Part shown: in pieces, positions 12,821-27,192 of the stretch
Layout of the letters: the number at the start of each line of letters is the position of its first letter
How positions within the stretch are numbered: the first letter of the stretch is position 1
Assembly: GCA_029783825.1 (NCBI GenBank)
Contig: JAREIK010002991.1
Span: forward strand, 2,007,397-2,071,396
Origin: Sapria himalayana
Lineage: Eukaryota > Streptophyta > Magnoliopsida > Malpighiales > Rafflesiaceae
DNA: 64,000 bases
Reading direction: 5' to 3'
Position numbers and translations under genes: made by a program
The notes under the pieces: model-generated
The model's database searches: none
Seen by the model: only the letters and a program-made list of their open reading frames with translations
What the model was told of the DNA's origin: nothing

Positions 12821-14114
12821 TAAATATATCTTATTAAAATGTAGGTGAGGTGTCAATCTACACCCTTGTGCAATGACGAGTTCCTTTGCACAAGGGCGGT
12901 AGATCTTATGTTTGAGATATTTTAGATGTGATCTATCTGATTTATTGGAGAAGGTTTGTTGTGATTACCCTGCATGACCGGAGTCTGGTGCACTAGATAA
13001 GACATTTTTTTAGGTATTGTGGCCATCCCCCAAGGGCACTTTACCTCAAGCACTAGCAATGTGTTTCCTTGTGAAGGTTCCTTGCTTGGGGTTATTGGAT
13101 GTCAAAGGAGTTTTCGGGACATGCCTTCACTTGTACATATGCCTAGGCTCTCTCTCTTGATTATGATCCAAAGAAGAATTCGTATTTGATGAGGTTTTGA
13201 TTCTACTTTCAATAATTTTATATTTTGTAACTAATACCTTAGCTAATAAATTAGAGCTTATTTATTGTCTAAATCAATATATTTTAGTAAATGTTATCAT
13301 TGATATCATTTAGGCGTCTTTTTTGGTGAGTATTTAATTAATTTGTGTCAAGTTGGGATTGCATTTATGTACTAATAAATCACTTTTTTTGAAAAAGTAG
13401 AACACTAAGACTCAAAATATAATTAAAATTTTGGTAAAATTAGGATCAAAATTAAAAATGCAATGTGGATATGGTTTATGGAGTAAAGATTCACGAGAAA
13501 AGAAGTTTTTGTAATCTAGGAATCAATAATAGAAATGTGGAAATTGAATGGTCAATTCATAAGATTTAGAGATTAAGTTGCTAAAGTAGTGGAAATGCCA
13601 CGAAAATCATGCTTTGTTTATATGATATATACATTATGGCAACGAGTGTTAACCCTTTGAATTTTATTTTTTGATATTATTAGATTTGATAATATTAATG
13701 TTAGTTTTTCAAAAAAATATGTTTTTTAGCATTTTCACATAAATTAAACTCGTTCATATATTCGTTTATTATCTTTGTTTAATATTTTAATAATCTATCT
13801 TTATATATATATATATATATATATAGCTAACTTATAAATCTAAATATGTTTTAATTTAAGTCGTAGATTATTTTTGTTACAATGGAACCTATTAGGGTTT
13901 CAGTGATAGTTGAGGAAAGAGAGAGGGAGAGCAAAGGAATGAGAGAATGTGAAAAATAAATGCATTTATATTTACATTCAAAAAAACAAAAAAAAAATGA
14001 ACATATATACATGTTTATGGTTGAGGAAATCCACATATCAAGTACTCATATATTAGAAACGAGCAAGAAAACAAACAATATATACTTACAAATTATATTA
14101 AACCTTAACACTCC
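12821..14114. other. Intergenic sequence, no gene seen
   Basis: 12,840-13,180 is less AT-rich than its surroundings and contains a short inverted pair (CACCCTTGTGCAA ... TTGCACAAGGGCG at 12,864-12,897), probably a repeat piece. The rest is AT-rich, with a (TA)n microsatellite at 13,804-13,825. No coding signal. Confidence 0.45.
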
Positions 14115-14606
14115 TAGAGGTGTCCAAATGGGCAGGAGGTCTATGACATGGTCCACGAAAACTAGCTTGTGACAGCCTGACATCATAGAAATTATGTTTG
14201 GAATAGGCACGGGTCAGCCCGTGGCATGACTCGAGCTGTGTTGGGCCAAGGTGTATGGTTTTAATGCCACAAATGAATGGCACGACACCATCAAGCATGA
14301 TGTCCCATGCAGAAAAATTTTGGCCCGATTAGTCAACTTAGGCTAGCCTAGAATGAACCCAAGCTAGCTGAAACGAACCCAAAATAGCATGGGTTCGATC
14401 CATACCTAGTGTGCAGGCGTGTCAGGTTTGGCATGACTCTTACCCAACATGACACATGCTGGCAGCTGACGAGCCAATGGATTGTGTTGGGCTGCTCTTA
14501 TTAGAGCTGTGCTGACACAACATGGCCTAAAAAATGGGTCATGCTGACCTGACATGACCTGTTTGACACTTTTAAATATTTAACTTCTAAACATTTGACA
14601 CTTCTA
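14115..14606. mobile_element. hAT-like MITE, TAGAGGTGTCAA family, copy 2
   Basis: Starts TAGAGGTGTCCAAATGGGC and ends ATTTGACACTTCTA. The flanks AACACTCC and AACACTTA agree at 6 of 8 positions, consistent with an aged 8-bp duplication. The interior is a degraded version of the GGCCC/GGCAC-rich core. It lies directly against a copia RNase H remnant. Confidence 0.65.
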
Positions 14607-14841
14607 AACACTTAGTTTGGAAGAGAGGAAAGATACACACATGTAGTCCTCTAAGAGCTTTCGTAAAGTTGTCTACAACCCGCTCACTAGAAGACGTGTA
14701 AGCAGCGACAAGTGAATCCTTTTGGAATTTTTTCCATATCAAATTATAATAAATCTCATTATATTTTGCTTGCTCATAGAATACTAGATTGATCGTAATA
14801 TGTCGAGGTGCCTGACTATCGAAGCAAAACATAATCATCAT
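14607..14841 (-). pseudogene. Copia RNase H fragment
   Basis: Minus-strand translation gives CFDSQAPRHITINLVFYEQ, then AKYNEIYYN, then YTSSSERVVDNFTKALRG. This matches the C-terminal RNase H region of Ty1/copia polyproteins (compare family motifs CDNQAALHIAANPVFHER and LADIFTKALG). The fragment is short, the MITE cuts into its downstream side and no complete element surrounds it. Confidence 0.75.
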
Positions 14842-16339
14842 CTAAATTGGTAAGCATATCCTCTCCAAGATATGATATATCTATTGGAACTCACAAATAA
14901 TCAAAATCATAACTCCTTACCTTGCCTTGACATTGAATTTATAAATAATATTCTGTTGCTTATTTTTCTATGAAATAAGATTGCTTCAAATAAAAGTATA
15001 AAACCTAGTATTGGTTTTGCTGTCTATAATTGTTAGAGTCCAACTAGAATCTGAGTATACCTCTACTTGGTTTTGCCAATGATCATTGAATAAAATCTTG
15101 AACTTTTTTTTATATCCATGATAATTTTGAGAATTTTTCTCATATGAATTTGTTTGGGAGAATATAAAAAATCGCTAGTTATACTAAGATCATAAATAAT
15201 ATTTGATATACTCATTGTAAGATATTTTAACTTTCTTTTGATTTTCCTATCTCCAAATTAGTTGACAAGACCTCAAAATATAGCCTTGGCACACCTCGTG
15301 ATACGACCTACAAAATAGTAGCCTAGGCATGGCTCAAAATGGCTTGATCTGTGCCTGGCATGGGCACCCACGGGCAAGGTGGCATGGCCTGAGCAGTGCA
15401 ATGTTGAGATGTTTGGTATTCATGTTGAATTTGTATTCAACACGGCATGACCTGTGTGGTCGGCCCACATGAGCCAAAATTAGCATGGGTGACATAAGAC
15501 TCGGGTCGTGCTTGGGTCATGGGTTTGGGCTAGGCTGAACTTGATTTGACTAGGTGTGTGAAATGATCGAACAAAAAAATTTAAAACTGCCTAAATATGT
15601 TGTGCATGGTTCAAACACTTAAATTTTTTTTAATGAATTTGGGTCAGTTCGGATAGATGCCGAATTGATACTTTGTAATAAAAAAAGATAAAATTTATAA
15701 TAGAATTATGTTGCAACTCACAATAGCAATCTAACCATTGGCTATTGCGACGTCGACTTCTGACCATTAATGTGTCAGTTGTCACCCACATGCTCGCTAA
15801 TTACCCCATTAATTTTTTTTAACAAGCTTTTGGCGTGTTTTTACCCATTGGATTTTATCTCCAACGGAGTAGACATAATCCAATGGATAGAAGGATTATG
15901 TCCACAAAAAGTAAAAATTATTTAAGTTTTAATAATTTTATAAATATGTAAATAATATTTATATGTCTTGATACTCAAATTCTAATCTCATTTATTATTT
16001 TTAATAATCTCAAATTCTTCAGAGTCAATTTTAAACTTTTTGTTTGAGTTTTTTTGTTGTATTAAAAATTAAATTTTGTAAATGGTAATGGAGGGCATCC
16101 GATTCGATGAATCGCATAACACCAAAATTTGGTTACAAGTCTATATTATTGTAAGATATCTCTTCACTGCTTTTTTATAATTTTATATACTAGAATAAAG
16201 TTATAAGAATATATAATAATTTAAAAAGTTTTATTTCTACTCCAACTATGTCAACTAAACAAAATTACATAATTGATTTTTATAATAAAAGAAAATAGTG
16301 ATTTTAATAAAAATAAAATTAATATTATATTTAATTTTG
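14842..16339. other. AT-rich sequence with degraded MITE text
   Basis: 15,270-15,560 contains GGCATGG/GGCCTG-rich text similar to the interior of the TAGAGGTGTCAA MITE family, but no clean termini were found. Otherwise no feature. Confidence 0.4.
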
Positions 16340-16504
16340 ATCTAGATAACAATCCAATTGAAAGGTTTCAGATTGGTTTTTCTCCTAGTCATAAGTCAAT
16401 CCAGACACTTAAAAACCTAGAATCTATAGGCAAATATTTATAGGTTGGATTCATTTTAATATAATTAAAAAGCTAAATAATATAAGAGTGAAATAACATT
16501 CAAT

Positions 16505-16541
<37 letters not shown>

Positions 16542-18330
16542 AGCAAAACTAGTGGTAATATTGAATATCTTAGGAAATATGTCGAATAATATATCAAAAA
16601 ATATGATGAATTGGATCTTATACAAACTCAACTTAGCAATAGGATCATTGAATTTTGATTAAATTTAGATTCAATGATCTCTTTCATTTATATTTATGAG
16701 TTTGAAAGAGAATTTATTGCTTTATTGGTTATAAGTATGAATCTGCCACTAAAATTTATTAAGATTCAAGATTAGTTTATTATATGAATAAACATATCAA
16801 GCTCTTTTATTGTAGGATCTCTATGTTGACTTATAAGACACATCATAAAAAATTATAAATTTAATAAAGAATTAATAAATAATGATTTTAGAAATATATG
16901 GGAGTGATCATGATCATGTCTGATATATAGACTAATTATGATGATATTCTTTTATTATGCATTACCATCTATTTTGTTGATTTTAATTGAAATTAAAATA
17001 AAAACTATATTAGGTTTTATGAAATTCTATATTTTTATAATAATCAAGTCATATAAGAGAGTATGATAATGATAATTAAGAAGTATAAAATATAAAATAA
17101 AATATATAATATAAAATTTGATTATACTATAAATAATAGTATCGCAGTAAATATATTCATAAGAATTATAGTTGAAGATCTCTTGGATTAGATTTTTCAT
17201 GTTAGTTTGTATCACATAGATTGGCATAAAAAAAATTCTTTAGAATCAATTTAAAATTCATTAAAATATATTAAAAATATCTAGCAAACTAGATTTTTAT
17301 AGTCTATGCTAGTCAGTAGTTTAAAAAAAAATCTAACTAGATGTGAAACATCATTAGAATTTAACATATCTGATATTGAATTCATATATGGTGATCAATA
17401 TTTTATATTTGACTTCGTTAATAGTAAAACTGGTGAAATAATAATTAATGAATTAGATTAGGTAGTAAAGTTTTTATTTTTGAAATTCATCAAATTTTTT
17501 TATGATATGATGGACTTTGTTCCTATGCATACACTTCTACGCCCTATATTATACTAAGGTGCATGTGCAATATGATTAATATATTTAAATAATATAGAGA
17601 ATGCTCATATTTTATGAACATGACTATTAAGATAAAAATAAACTTTTAAAATACCGAGTGGTTATTCCATCTCTTTATTATTTAACAACTAATATGGATT
17701 CTAGGGTTAAGGTCAAGTGAGTCGAAAACATATAAAATATTATGTGCCTGCATAAATATACCACATGAAATAAAGGATAAAATATATGTACGATTAAAAA
17801 ATTATTTAAATATAATAAAAATAAATATGATAGTTATAGCAAGCATCTGAGTACCAAGACTGATATCATATTCAGAAATATATTTTTTAATTAGTTAGCC
17901 AGGAGTAAACAATGAGGTTATCAATTAAATAGATGCAAGATGATAAGATACTTAGACGATAATTACTATTTTATATTGTCCCATAATGATATGAAAAATT
18001 TTGACATATTGAATTGCTATATGTCATATGAATTTATTTATCCCGTGTTATCTAGAATAATACATGATTTATTGACCCTTATGATGCTTAGTGTATCGTT
18101 ACAGTCTATTTTTTGTTGTTTTGAAAATCATTTTGGATAGGAGGATAAAATTACAATAAATTATTTTATAAGTTTTGAGATGTTTAGATGATTGGTAAGA
18201 TGGACATATGTGTTTTCAATCTATAGAACTAGAAGATAAATTACATGATGAAATCAAAATGTGGAGTTATGAAAATGATAACTAGACATAGTGAGATATG
18301 GGAGAATGATTTTTATTCAGCACCATGAGC
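16340..18330. repeat. Unclassified dispersed repeat, copy A
   Basis: This stretch resembles 23,490-26,190 in the same orientation and order. Shared points include text around GGTTTTATGAAATT (17,017) / AGATTTTATGAAATT (24,882), the words ATACACTTYTA and AGGTGCATRTRCAATATGA (17,526-17,573 / 25,447-25,500), CATGACTATTRAGATA, and AATTGCTATATG/GTTGATAGAAATTATATGAATT. Divergence is high and no protein is recognised. It may be a retroelement long terminal or internal segment. Confidence 0.5.
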
Positions 18331-18719
18331 ATTACTATTTGCTCTTTTTTTTTTTCAAACAATTTTTTAGTTTAAAATTTGAGTATTTCATTTTTATTTC
18401 ATGTTTTTTAGTTTCTAATGTACTTCTCGATTAAATACATTTTTTTTTAATTCATATATGATATAACTTATAATTTATTTTATATATATATATATATATA
18501 TAGTTTGGATCGGTCTAGGATAGCCTGTTCCGACCTAGGATGGCCTGGAGGTGGAGACTGGATCGGTCTAGGAAACATGGAGTGCACGAAGCAACCTTGA
18601 CTAGAGATCCACGTCTAGGGCTCCAGGCTGGTCTATTCCACAGACCGCAGCCAAACTAGCCAGAGTTAGATGTGTGTTGGGTTCAATGTATGGGCTTGCT
18701 CCCTTTGCATGATTTGGAT
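18331..18719. other. AT-rich sequence, then GC-richer repeat debris
   Basis: Includes a (TA)n run at 18,483-18,502. From 18,505 GGTCTAGGA/ACCTAGGATGGCCTG words appear, probably from a MITE or LTR. No gene. Confidence 0.4.
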
Positions 18720-19031
18720 TATATGTGTCAAACGGGCTGGCTTGGACTAGCCCATTATTTGGTGGCCCAATCGGGCCACCGTGCCATGCCCGGCACAACA
18801 TGGCTTAAGAAGTGCCGGCCCGGCATGACCCGGCTCATAACCGGGTCATGCTTGGACTTGCCGAGTCGGGCCGGTTCATTCCTAGTTTTTTCCAGCTAGA
18901 TTTAAAAAAAAAAAAATCCAACTGGGTCGCCGGGCCAGTTTTCATGCCGTTGGGCCATGCACACAGGCCATGTCTGGCCCGACACGGCTCGAACCGTGCC
19001 AAGGGATGACCCGACCTGGTTTACACCTCTA
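18720..19031. mobile_element. hAT-like MITE, TAGAGGTGTCAA family, degraded copy
   Basis: The right end GGTTTACACCTCTA (to 19,031) is clear. The left end is a mutated ATGTGTCAAACGGGCTGG near 18,724. The core is GGCCCGGCA-rich. No target-site duplication is visible, so the limits are approximate. Confidence 0.55.
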
Positions 19032-19499
19032 ACCCATGTTGACACCTGGCCACTAGATCATGTCAATCTGCCCTCATTAGCTGGTGTGTTGTGTTGGCAT
19101 GCTCGACACCTAAACTGTGTCATACCAAGTGCTTCCATTAAAAATACAAATAAACAAAAAAAAGAAAATTACAACATGTCTTATCATGCTGATATATAAA
19201 AGTCACGTCTTAAATCTTCTCTTAAGAAGAAACAATTGAATTCTAAATATTTCGTTTGTTTATAAAATTTTAGATTAGTCATTGGAGGTTATATGCCTTG
19301 TTGCCCAACTGTTATAATAAAAGATAATGAGAGAAGAGAATGTATATTTGATCTCCATGAAAAGATGACGTAACTTAAGTATCTTATATGTATTTATTAT
19401 TATTGCTCTAAAATATCTTTACGCACTAGATCTCTTAATTATTATCTATTTTTTATTTTTTTCAAGAAATGAGATTGCTTACAAGAAAAATATAAAATT

Positions 19500-20470
19500 T
19501 TGTTGTAAATTTTTTTAAAGTGTATGTTGGTATCTAATTCAAATCAAAATATCTAACCAATTGGAAGTGTCTATGATTCTTGAAAGAAATTTTAAATTCT
19601 GTAAACTTCTTCACATATCTCAGTATGCAAATAGTTGCATCAAGGTAAACATGTGAAAGGAAATTTATGAAATGATCAACTTTATTAATTGTGTATGCTA
19701 TATCTGGTTTGATCATGATCAGATAGTTAATATTTCTTATGATTTGCCTATAAGTAGTAGAGTAAATGTGAGGGGGCATATTATATGTTAGTGCACAATC
19801 TAAAAGACTAATCTTTGTAAAAGTATCAAATCAATATCTTTTCAGTGATTAGATGATTTTCCTTGTCCGTCCTTGAGGTGGGTGATTCCTTTCTCATTAT
19901 CACTCATCTCACATAGTCAGAATATTATTTATATAGATAATTAGTAAAATTATCATGTCATCAGGACTCTTCTAAAAAAATAAAGAAAAGTTAATTATAT
20001 TCATGTCTACCCTAAATGAGATAATTATCTGTGAAAATTTTATAAATCAAACTCTTTGTAATTATTTCAGGTCATACAATGTCTTTCGTAATCTAGAAAT
20101 TATATCTGACTATGCTGCTCCACTACACCTCTTTTTTGCAATCTAGAAACTATGTAATCTCTATGATCATCAAGTTCATGTGAGTAAATATATTTCTAGA
20201 ATTCCTATAGAGAATTAATTTTTTAAATCTAATTGATATATCTTTCAATAGAGAGATACTGCAAGAAAAATCAAAATTTTTATGGAGATCATCTTTATCA
20301 CTAGAAAGTAAATATTTAGGTAGTTCACACCCAATGTTTGAATGAATTTTCTTTCAATAAATCTCACCTTAAGGTGATTTACTTTTTTATTTGGGTTTGT
20401 CTTCATTGTGAATATTTGTATGAAATCAATAACAGATATTTTCGAAAGAGAGTATATGTCTTCTATCATG
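19500..20470 (-). pseudogene. Copia reverse-transcriptase fragment
   Basis: On the minus strand, 20,469-20,245 translates to FIERKFIQTLGVNYL and VIKMISIKILIFLAV (the RT start, compare VAKGFTQTYGVDY and VAKMTSVRILISLA). 19,779-19,534 gives YRQIIRNINYLIMIKPDIAY, INKVDHFINF and ILRYVKKF (the RT/RNase H connection). Order and spacing fit one copia RT with the centre too degraded to read. The integrase part may extend towards 21.6 kb but was not recognised. Confidence 0.75.
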
Positions 20471-22647
20471 GTCTAATATTATTTATAATGTGATAATGTC
20501 TTAGATGTAAATTTTATTATTCTAGTATTGATAAGAGAAGAAATAAAAGAAATAAAAGAATGAACAATACGAGTGTATTCAAAATCTATAAAATCAGGTG
20601 TCGAGAAATAAGAGAAAATGACATGATTGATGTAGTAGGTAATAGTTAAAATTGCACTTTAAAAATATTTTGGAACTCTTCCCAAATAGAATTATTCGAG
20701 TTGTCTCAATTAGATATATATTTTTTAACAAATACCAAGAGTATGAGGTATCAATTCGAATAAGTTTCTACTCGAGTCAGACTGTCATATAGGATAAGAA
20801 GCTCCTATAAACTTTTATAATTAACATGTTTCATATTCTATGATTGAAATATCCTTAAAACTATGATAATATATGCTCAATTTGGTCATTGATGATTAAT
20901 TAGAGTTGGGAATGCATAAGCAAAGGGTTCAACACATTCAAATTATTATAATCCATCTTTCTATCCCAAATAAAAGTTTTCTCAGATTTTTCCAATCTTA
21001 CAAATAAATGTTAGTAGGAGTAAAGAATAAAGTCAAAGTTGAGTTATCTGAAAAAATAACTTGTTGATAGTAAACTAATAGTACAATCAAGAATAAGCTA
21101 GGCATGGAAAAGTAGCAAATACAAATTGAAAATTTTTATATTAAGTAAATTTTGAATATTTGTCATTGACTATAATATTATTTTTATAATTGAAAAAAAT
21201 ATCATAAATAATTTAGGATTTTTGATAATATGAGTAATATCTTATATGTCGATAATTTTGGAGTCTACAAGTAGTGTATGAGTGAAATAATGAGTAATAC
21301 TTGAATAAAGGAAAAAATATGCTGCTATCTTAACGAAAAATTATTTATACTCTCTAATAAGTGTAAGTATCATGGTGAGTGAATTCTATGAAAACTTCTA
21401 GATATTTTGGATAATTAGTTTATTTTTCTCAATACTATGTAAAACTTTTGGTCTCATTTTTAAATATAATATCTAATAATTATCTTTGGTGTGATTTATC
21501 TTCTAATATTAAGTACATTAAACTGTGATTCTCTTTTATTTAACTTTATTGTAATAATTTCTTTCTTTATTGTGTTACAAAATTGTAGTTCCTCTAAAAA
21601 AAATACTACAATCAATTTTATTTTTTTACAAATATGTTGAAATCCTAATTAGAGTTTTTGCCCAAAAATACCTCCCTGTGCCATTGTCACTTCTCAAGTG
21701 ATTGTTGCTGCTAATAGAGGTGTCAAATGAGCTATACTAGACCGGGTGCCAAACAAATGAATAGAAATTCAATGATTGTTGGGTTTATAATAAAAAAAAT
21801 GAAAATTTTATATTTTAAAATTTAAAAAATTTATTAAAGTAATATATATTTATAGTTTTTAATATTCAAATTATAATTATTTCTTTCTTATTTTTTAAAA
21901 ATTTTAAAAGTATAATATTGTGTATTTTTTTTTATTTGAATAATAAAAATGTATGTTGATTTTTATTGTCGAGTCATATGCCCATGATCAACAGAAAATA
22001 TATTATAGTTGTGAAATTATAGTTGGTCTACTTTAGATTTGCGACTAAATTTTCATAAAGTACATATTTTTTTTTTATTTTAGGCTGATCAATTATAGAT
22101 TTGGGTTTGAATTTTTGCATGGTAAATGATAGTGATACTTTTATTCCCCAACTATCTTTTTACTTTATAATTTATCAAGTGAAAATTTATATAATACTTA
22201 AAATTTTTTAAAAATTAATAAATATGAAATAACAATGTTAAGAAAATTAGTCATGTGACTGAACGCTAAAAGTTACTGGGTTATGGTTCGTTAGTTGGAT
22301 CGAAAATCAAACTGCTATCAAATATGTGATGTTATAAAAATATGTTATATATTTTTTTCATTTTTTTATCTTTTAAAAAAATATGTTATAAAAATATGTT
22401 ATAATACTCAATTCATATTATCTCTTGGCTCATATATGAGCCTCAGGACTTTGTGATAGGTCCAGGTATGACTATTGTCCTATCTACATGATAGATGATC
22501 TAGCTAGCACCCTGAAGAAGCATATTCGATATTCCTGGGGATCAAACTTATGTGCTCAGAATTAGAGTATTTATCCTCTTTTGCCAATCATAATATCATG
22601 CGATTGATTAAATATATGTTGTATTTATTAAAATTAAAAAGAAATAA

Positions 22648-22693
<46 letters not shown>

Positions 22694-23189
22694 GGAATAA
22701 GACTTCATTAATGATGATAATAATAATAATAATTACACACACACACACACAGATAGAAATATCAATAAATACAAACATATAGTACTTGAATTTTATCGAT
22801 ATATTTGAAATATTAATAAAATATTGGCAAAAATATGAAAATTATTTAAAATTTATGAAAATATTTTGAAAAACTTTAAAAAATAATAAAATAAATGAAA
22901 TATATATTAGAAAATATTGTAAGTGTAATTGATGCATAGTTTATTTAATTTAAATATAAAGATTAATATAAAATAAATGATATATATCTATATATATGTT
23001 TTTTTTAATATTTAATTATCATATAAATAATTAAAAAAAAAGAATTATTTGGAATATCGTAATGATAATTTTATATTTTAGTAATTAATTAAATAAAAGT
23101 AAAATAAAATAATTAATATTAGTTTATTTATTAAAATATTATTTTAATATGATTATAATTTAAAAAATTAATGTATAAGCACATTATTC
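20471..23189. other. AT-rich sequence, no gene seen
   Basis: Contains a left-end piece of the TAGAGGTGTCAA MITE family at 21,715 without a matching right end, a (TA)n microsatellite at about 22,654-22,690 and an (AC)n run at 22,735-22,750. 22,420-22,620 is a less AT-rich patch of repeat-like text. No coding signal. Confidence 0.45.
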
Positions 23190-23275
23190 AAGGGTTGAGT
23201 AGCCTAGGTGAGAAGAGTGTTGTTTTTCAACCCTTGGGACAAGTGTTCGAATTCCATACCCACTTTATTTGTTAA
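23190..23275 (+). repeat. Possible tRNA-derived SINE head
   Basis: TAGCCTAGGTGAGAAG at 23,199-23,214 resembles a Pol III A box, and GTTCGAATTCC at 23,252-23,262 resembles a B box. Their spacing is close to that of a tRNA gene. No cloverleaf can be completed, so a SINE remnant is more likely than a tRNA gene. Confidence 0.4.
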
Positions 23276-23489
23276 AGTTGAGCTTATTTTGTCATAATTG
23301 GCTAGTTTGTCTAGTTCATTGGGCTAGCTATTGGTTTTGCCAATTCAATCTTTGTTTGATGGAATGTTGACCTATTTGATGAAACTGGATCATTATGGTG
23401 ATTGATTGGTGATCAGACTACTCTAAACATAAAGTTTGTTTTTTTCAATCATGGAAAATAATAATTATCATATAATTAAATTAATTATT

Positions 23490-26190
23490 AATTTATATAA
23501 TGATAACTCGGCCGAAAGGTCTAAGACTGCTATCTCTTAATCATAGGTCAACCTGCAAAAATACTTAAAAAATATAGGATTAATAAATTATAATCTATAG
23601 TATGAACTTACTTTAAGGTTATTAAAATAAAAAATCAAGAAAAGTTGGAGAAGATTCGATATAATATTCATATTATAAAAAATATATGTTTGGAAGATTA
23701 GTATTGAGATTGTCAACTTATGAGATATGTCGAATAATATACCAAAAAATATAGTGCATTGAATCATAGAAATATCTAACTAAGTGGTAAAGTCATAGAA
23801 TTTAGACCAGCTTCAGATTTAGTTTCCGTTTGATAAAATTGAAAAAATTAAGTACTGAATTTTATAATTATTGAATTTATATTGAAAATTTTTTTGATAA
23901 ATTACTATTAATTGAATGATACAGATAAATATATTATTTGATAATTGTAAATGCTGAATGCTGAAAATGATATAATTTATATATTTAATTTTATTATCAT
24001 TGCTTTACATATTATTTAATATAAATAGAATTTTTAATAAAATTTGTTTTTACTACAATTATTAATTTTTATAAAAAATAAAATCGCTAATAACATATCC
24101 ATAAATAAATCATAAATCCAATAAAAGAATAAAAATATTTAAAAAATAACAAATAAAATCTAAACTCTTTAAAACTATCTAAATTTTAATATAAAAATAA
24201 AAATTAATGAACAACTAATTGATTTATTATTTCCTCTTAAATTAATCATGAAAGAGAGTTAGAGTTAGGGTTTGTGGTGATAGAAGAAATGAAGAGGAGA
24301 AGACAGATTCACAAACTGAACTGTAGCATGAATGAGAAAACGAAAAAGAAAAAAAATATGATAAAATGGTAACTTTAAAAAAAAATTGTTGCAAATTTTC
24401 TCCATTAAATATTAAGTAGGTCTCAACCTGCTTAATATTTTCAATGCTATTTTACTTAAAATTTTCAATTAACAGCTTCTAAATATTTTTTATCAAACAT
24501 ATTGATTTTTTGAAACTATTGAAAATTTTCAATTTCAATGATTTGAAAAAATTTAGTTTATCAAACAGTTCCTTAGTGATTCCTTATATTTACCACTATG
24601 AGTTTGGAGTCTTCAGCCTAAATTTATAGAAAATCTTAGATTGGTTCATTTTATGCTAAAATATTTTCAGTCTGCTTGTCGTAAGATCTCTATGTTAACA
24701 TGTAAGATTGAAATAATAGAAAATTATAAAATAGAAAAATAATTAGTAAGTAATAAACTTAGAAAACAAACTAGAGTGGTCTCAATGAAATTTGACATAA
24801 CTGCTCTTGTTGAAAATGCATTCGTATTTGGTACTATCCATTTTGTTAATTCAAAATAGAAACTAAATAAAAAAATATTAAGATTTTATGAAATTATTCA
24901 TTCTCATGATAATTTTATTGTATATGAGTGTCTGTTGATGATCTTTAGAGAAAATGAGATATAAAATAAAATATATTGTATAAAATTTGATAATGTTGTA
25001 AATAATAATAACGTAATAAGTATTTTAGTAAGAATTATTAGATATGATCACTTAGTTAAGATCTTTCACGTTAAATATATGTGTCACATAATAAACCTAA
25101 TAGTATAAGTCTGCTTAAAATAAGTTTTCATTCATGTATTAGAATACATTAGGATATTTATTAAATTACAATACTTTTACAATATATGTAAGTCAGTAGA
25201 CCTAAAAAAGAAGAAATTTTTACTGGATGTCAAACATCATGACAATTCTACATATTTGATATGAGATTCATGTATTAGTTATCATTATATGATAACGTAG
25301 TTACTTGTATCATGATGTGAAAGTATTATTTGATTATGTTAATAATAAAAGTAATAAAATAATAATTAACAAGTCATATTGTAATATAAGATTTTTTTTA
25401 AAATTATAAAAATCTTTTATGATACGACAAATATATATTCGTCTGTATACACTTTTATATCATGATTATGTTTTATATCTAGGTGCATATACAATATGAG
25501 TAGTGTATTTAATCAATATAGAGAAAATTAATTTTTTGGTAGCATGACTATTGAGATAGAAAAAAATATATTTAAAATAATAATTTTTTATTTTAACTCT
25601 TTATTACTTAAATTACTTGTATAGATTATAGGGTTAAGGTCAAAAATATAGAAAATACTTTCAAATTCATATTCACTTATATAAATTAGTCATAAAAATC
25701 ATATAATAGAATTTATGAATAATTAGATAACTTATTTAAACATCACAAAAATAAATGTAATAGTTTTAGTAAACATTTGAGTGTGAAGATCGATATCATA
25801 TTAAGAGATTATTACCTACATGATACTAATTATTATTCTAAAATAATCTCATAATGATATAAAAAATTTTGGCATATTGAGTTGATAGAAATTATATGAA
25901 TTCATTTTTTTATACTATTTAAAATTGTACATTATCTATTAAATTTTCTTAAATTTAGCATTGTGTCTAGGGTTAATTTTTTAGTGATTGTAAATATGAT
26001 TTTAGATAATAATACCAAACTATGACTATATTTTATTAAAATTTTTATTATGTTTAAAAGATAAAGAGAATTTATGGATATATTTTTAAAGTAAAGTCTA
26101 AGAGATGCAAGTGAATGATAACATACACGAAAATGATGAAATCAAAATTTTGAGATGTGATGATCAGAATTAAATAGCTAACAAAGTGCC
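23490..26190. repeat. Unclassified dispersed repeat, copy B
   Basis: Same-orientation relative of 16,340-18,330. It is longer because of extra AT-rich material, mainly 23,850-24,560. No coding remains are recognised. Confidence 0.5.
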
Positions 26191-27146
26191 ATTATGATAT
26201 TGGCTTTGTTCTGACATATATTTTATTTTATCACATGTTTATTATATTTTTTTTATAAGAATTTATATATATATTTTTATATTCGAGTGTATTTTTTTTT
26301 ATTATGCTCTTAAATTATAGAATCCAAATATAAAAAATATTATTACCTCATGGTCTTAATAATTTTCATCACAAATAATTTGTTTCTCTTTATCAATTTA
26401 AATTAAGTCAAAAATTATGTATCTATCTTTATTAGATTAATTTAAATCTTTTTTTTTTGTTTACATATATGCAGCCACTTGCCATAATTAAACGGAGATA
26501 GAAAATTTACATGGCATCCTACCTATGGAACATTTATTCTTTTATTAATAATATTAATATAATATAAAAATATTTCTATTTTTTTTAATATTCATCAGTT
26601 CAGTTATTGTGAAATGCTATCATAGATGTTCTTTAAATAAAGATTATATAAACTCTCATTTTTGTAATTATTTTGATTAACTTGTCCAAGCACGAAGAGA
26701 TTATCACCACCATAAGCTTATTTATTTATTATTATTTTTTATTTATTATTTATTTTTTATAATTTGAGCTATTTTGTTTTAAATTAACATCATGATGCCA
26801 TCTCATCGAAATTGATTTTTGCTAGTTTTCAAAATCATATTATTAGATAATATATTTTTATTATCGAATTATAAAATTTTTAGAAATTAATATCTTATCT
26901 GGCTTAATTATTTTTCATATATTTGTGTTTTTAAAGGTTTTTCATATTTCTTTTATACTAACTTAGAGATTATTAATACATGATGTTTTCCTTCTTGTAA
27001 GTGAATCATTCGAGTTTAAACAATGAGATGTGTCTTATTCATTAAATTTACAAAAAAAAATGATAAATTTTTTATTTTATTCTTGTTTTTTCAAATTTAA
27101 AGATATTTTCTCTCCTGTCCTTTAATATCTAGTCCAATTTATTAAT

Positions 27147-27192
<46 letters not shown>

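Noticed and set aside
23190..23275. Candidate tRNA gene
   Set aside because: A- and B-box-like words are present, but acceptor and anticodon stems cannot be paired, so it was kept only as a possible SINE.
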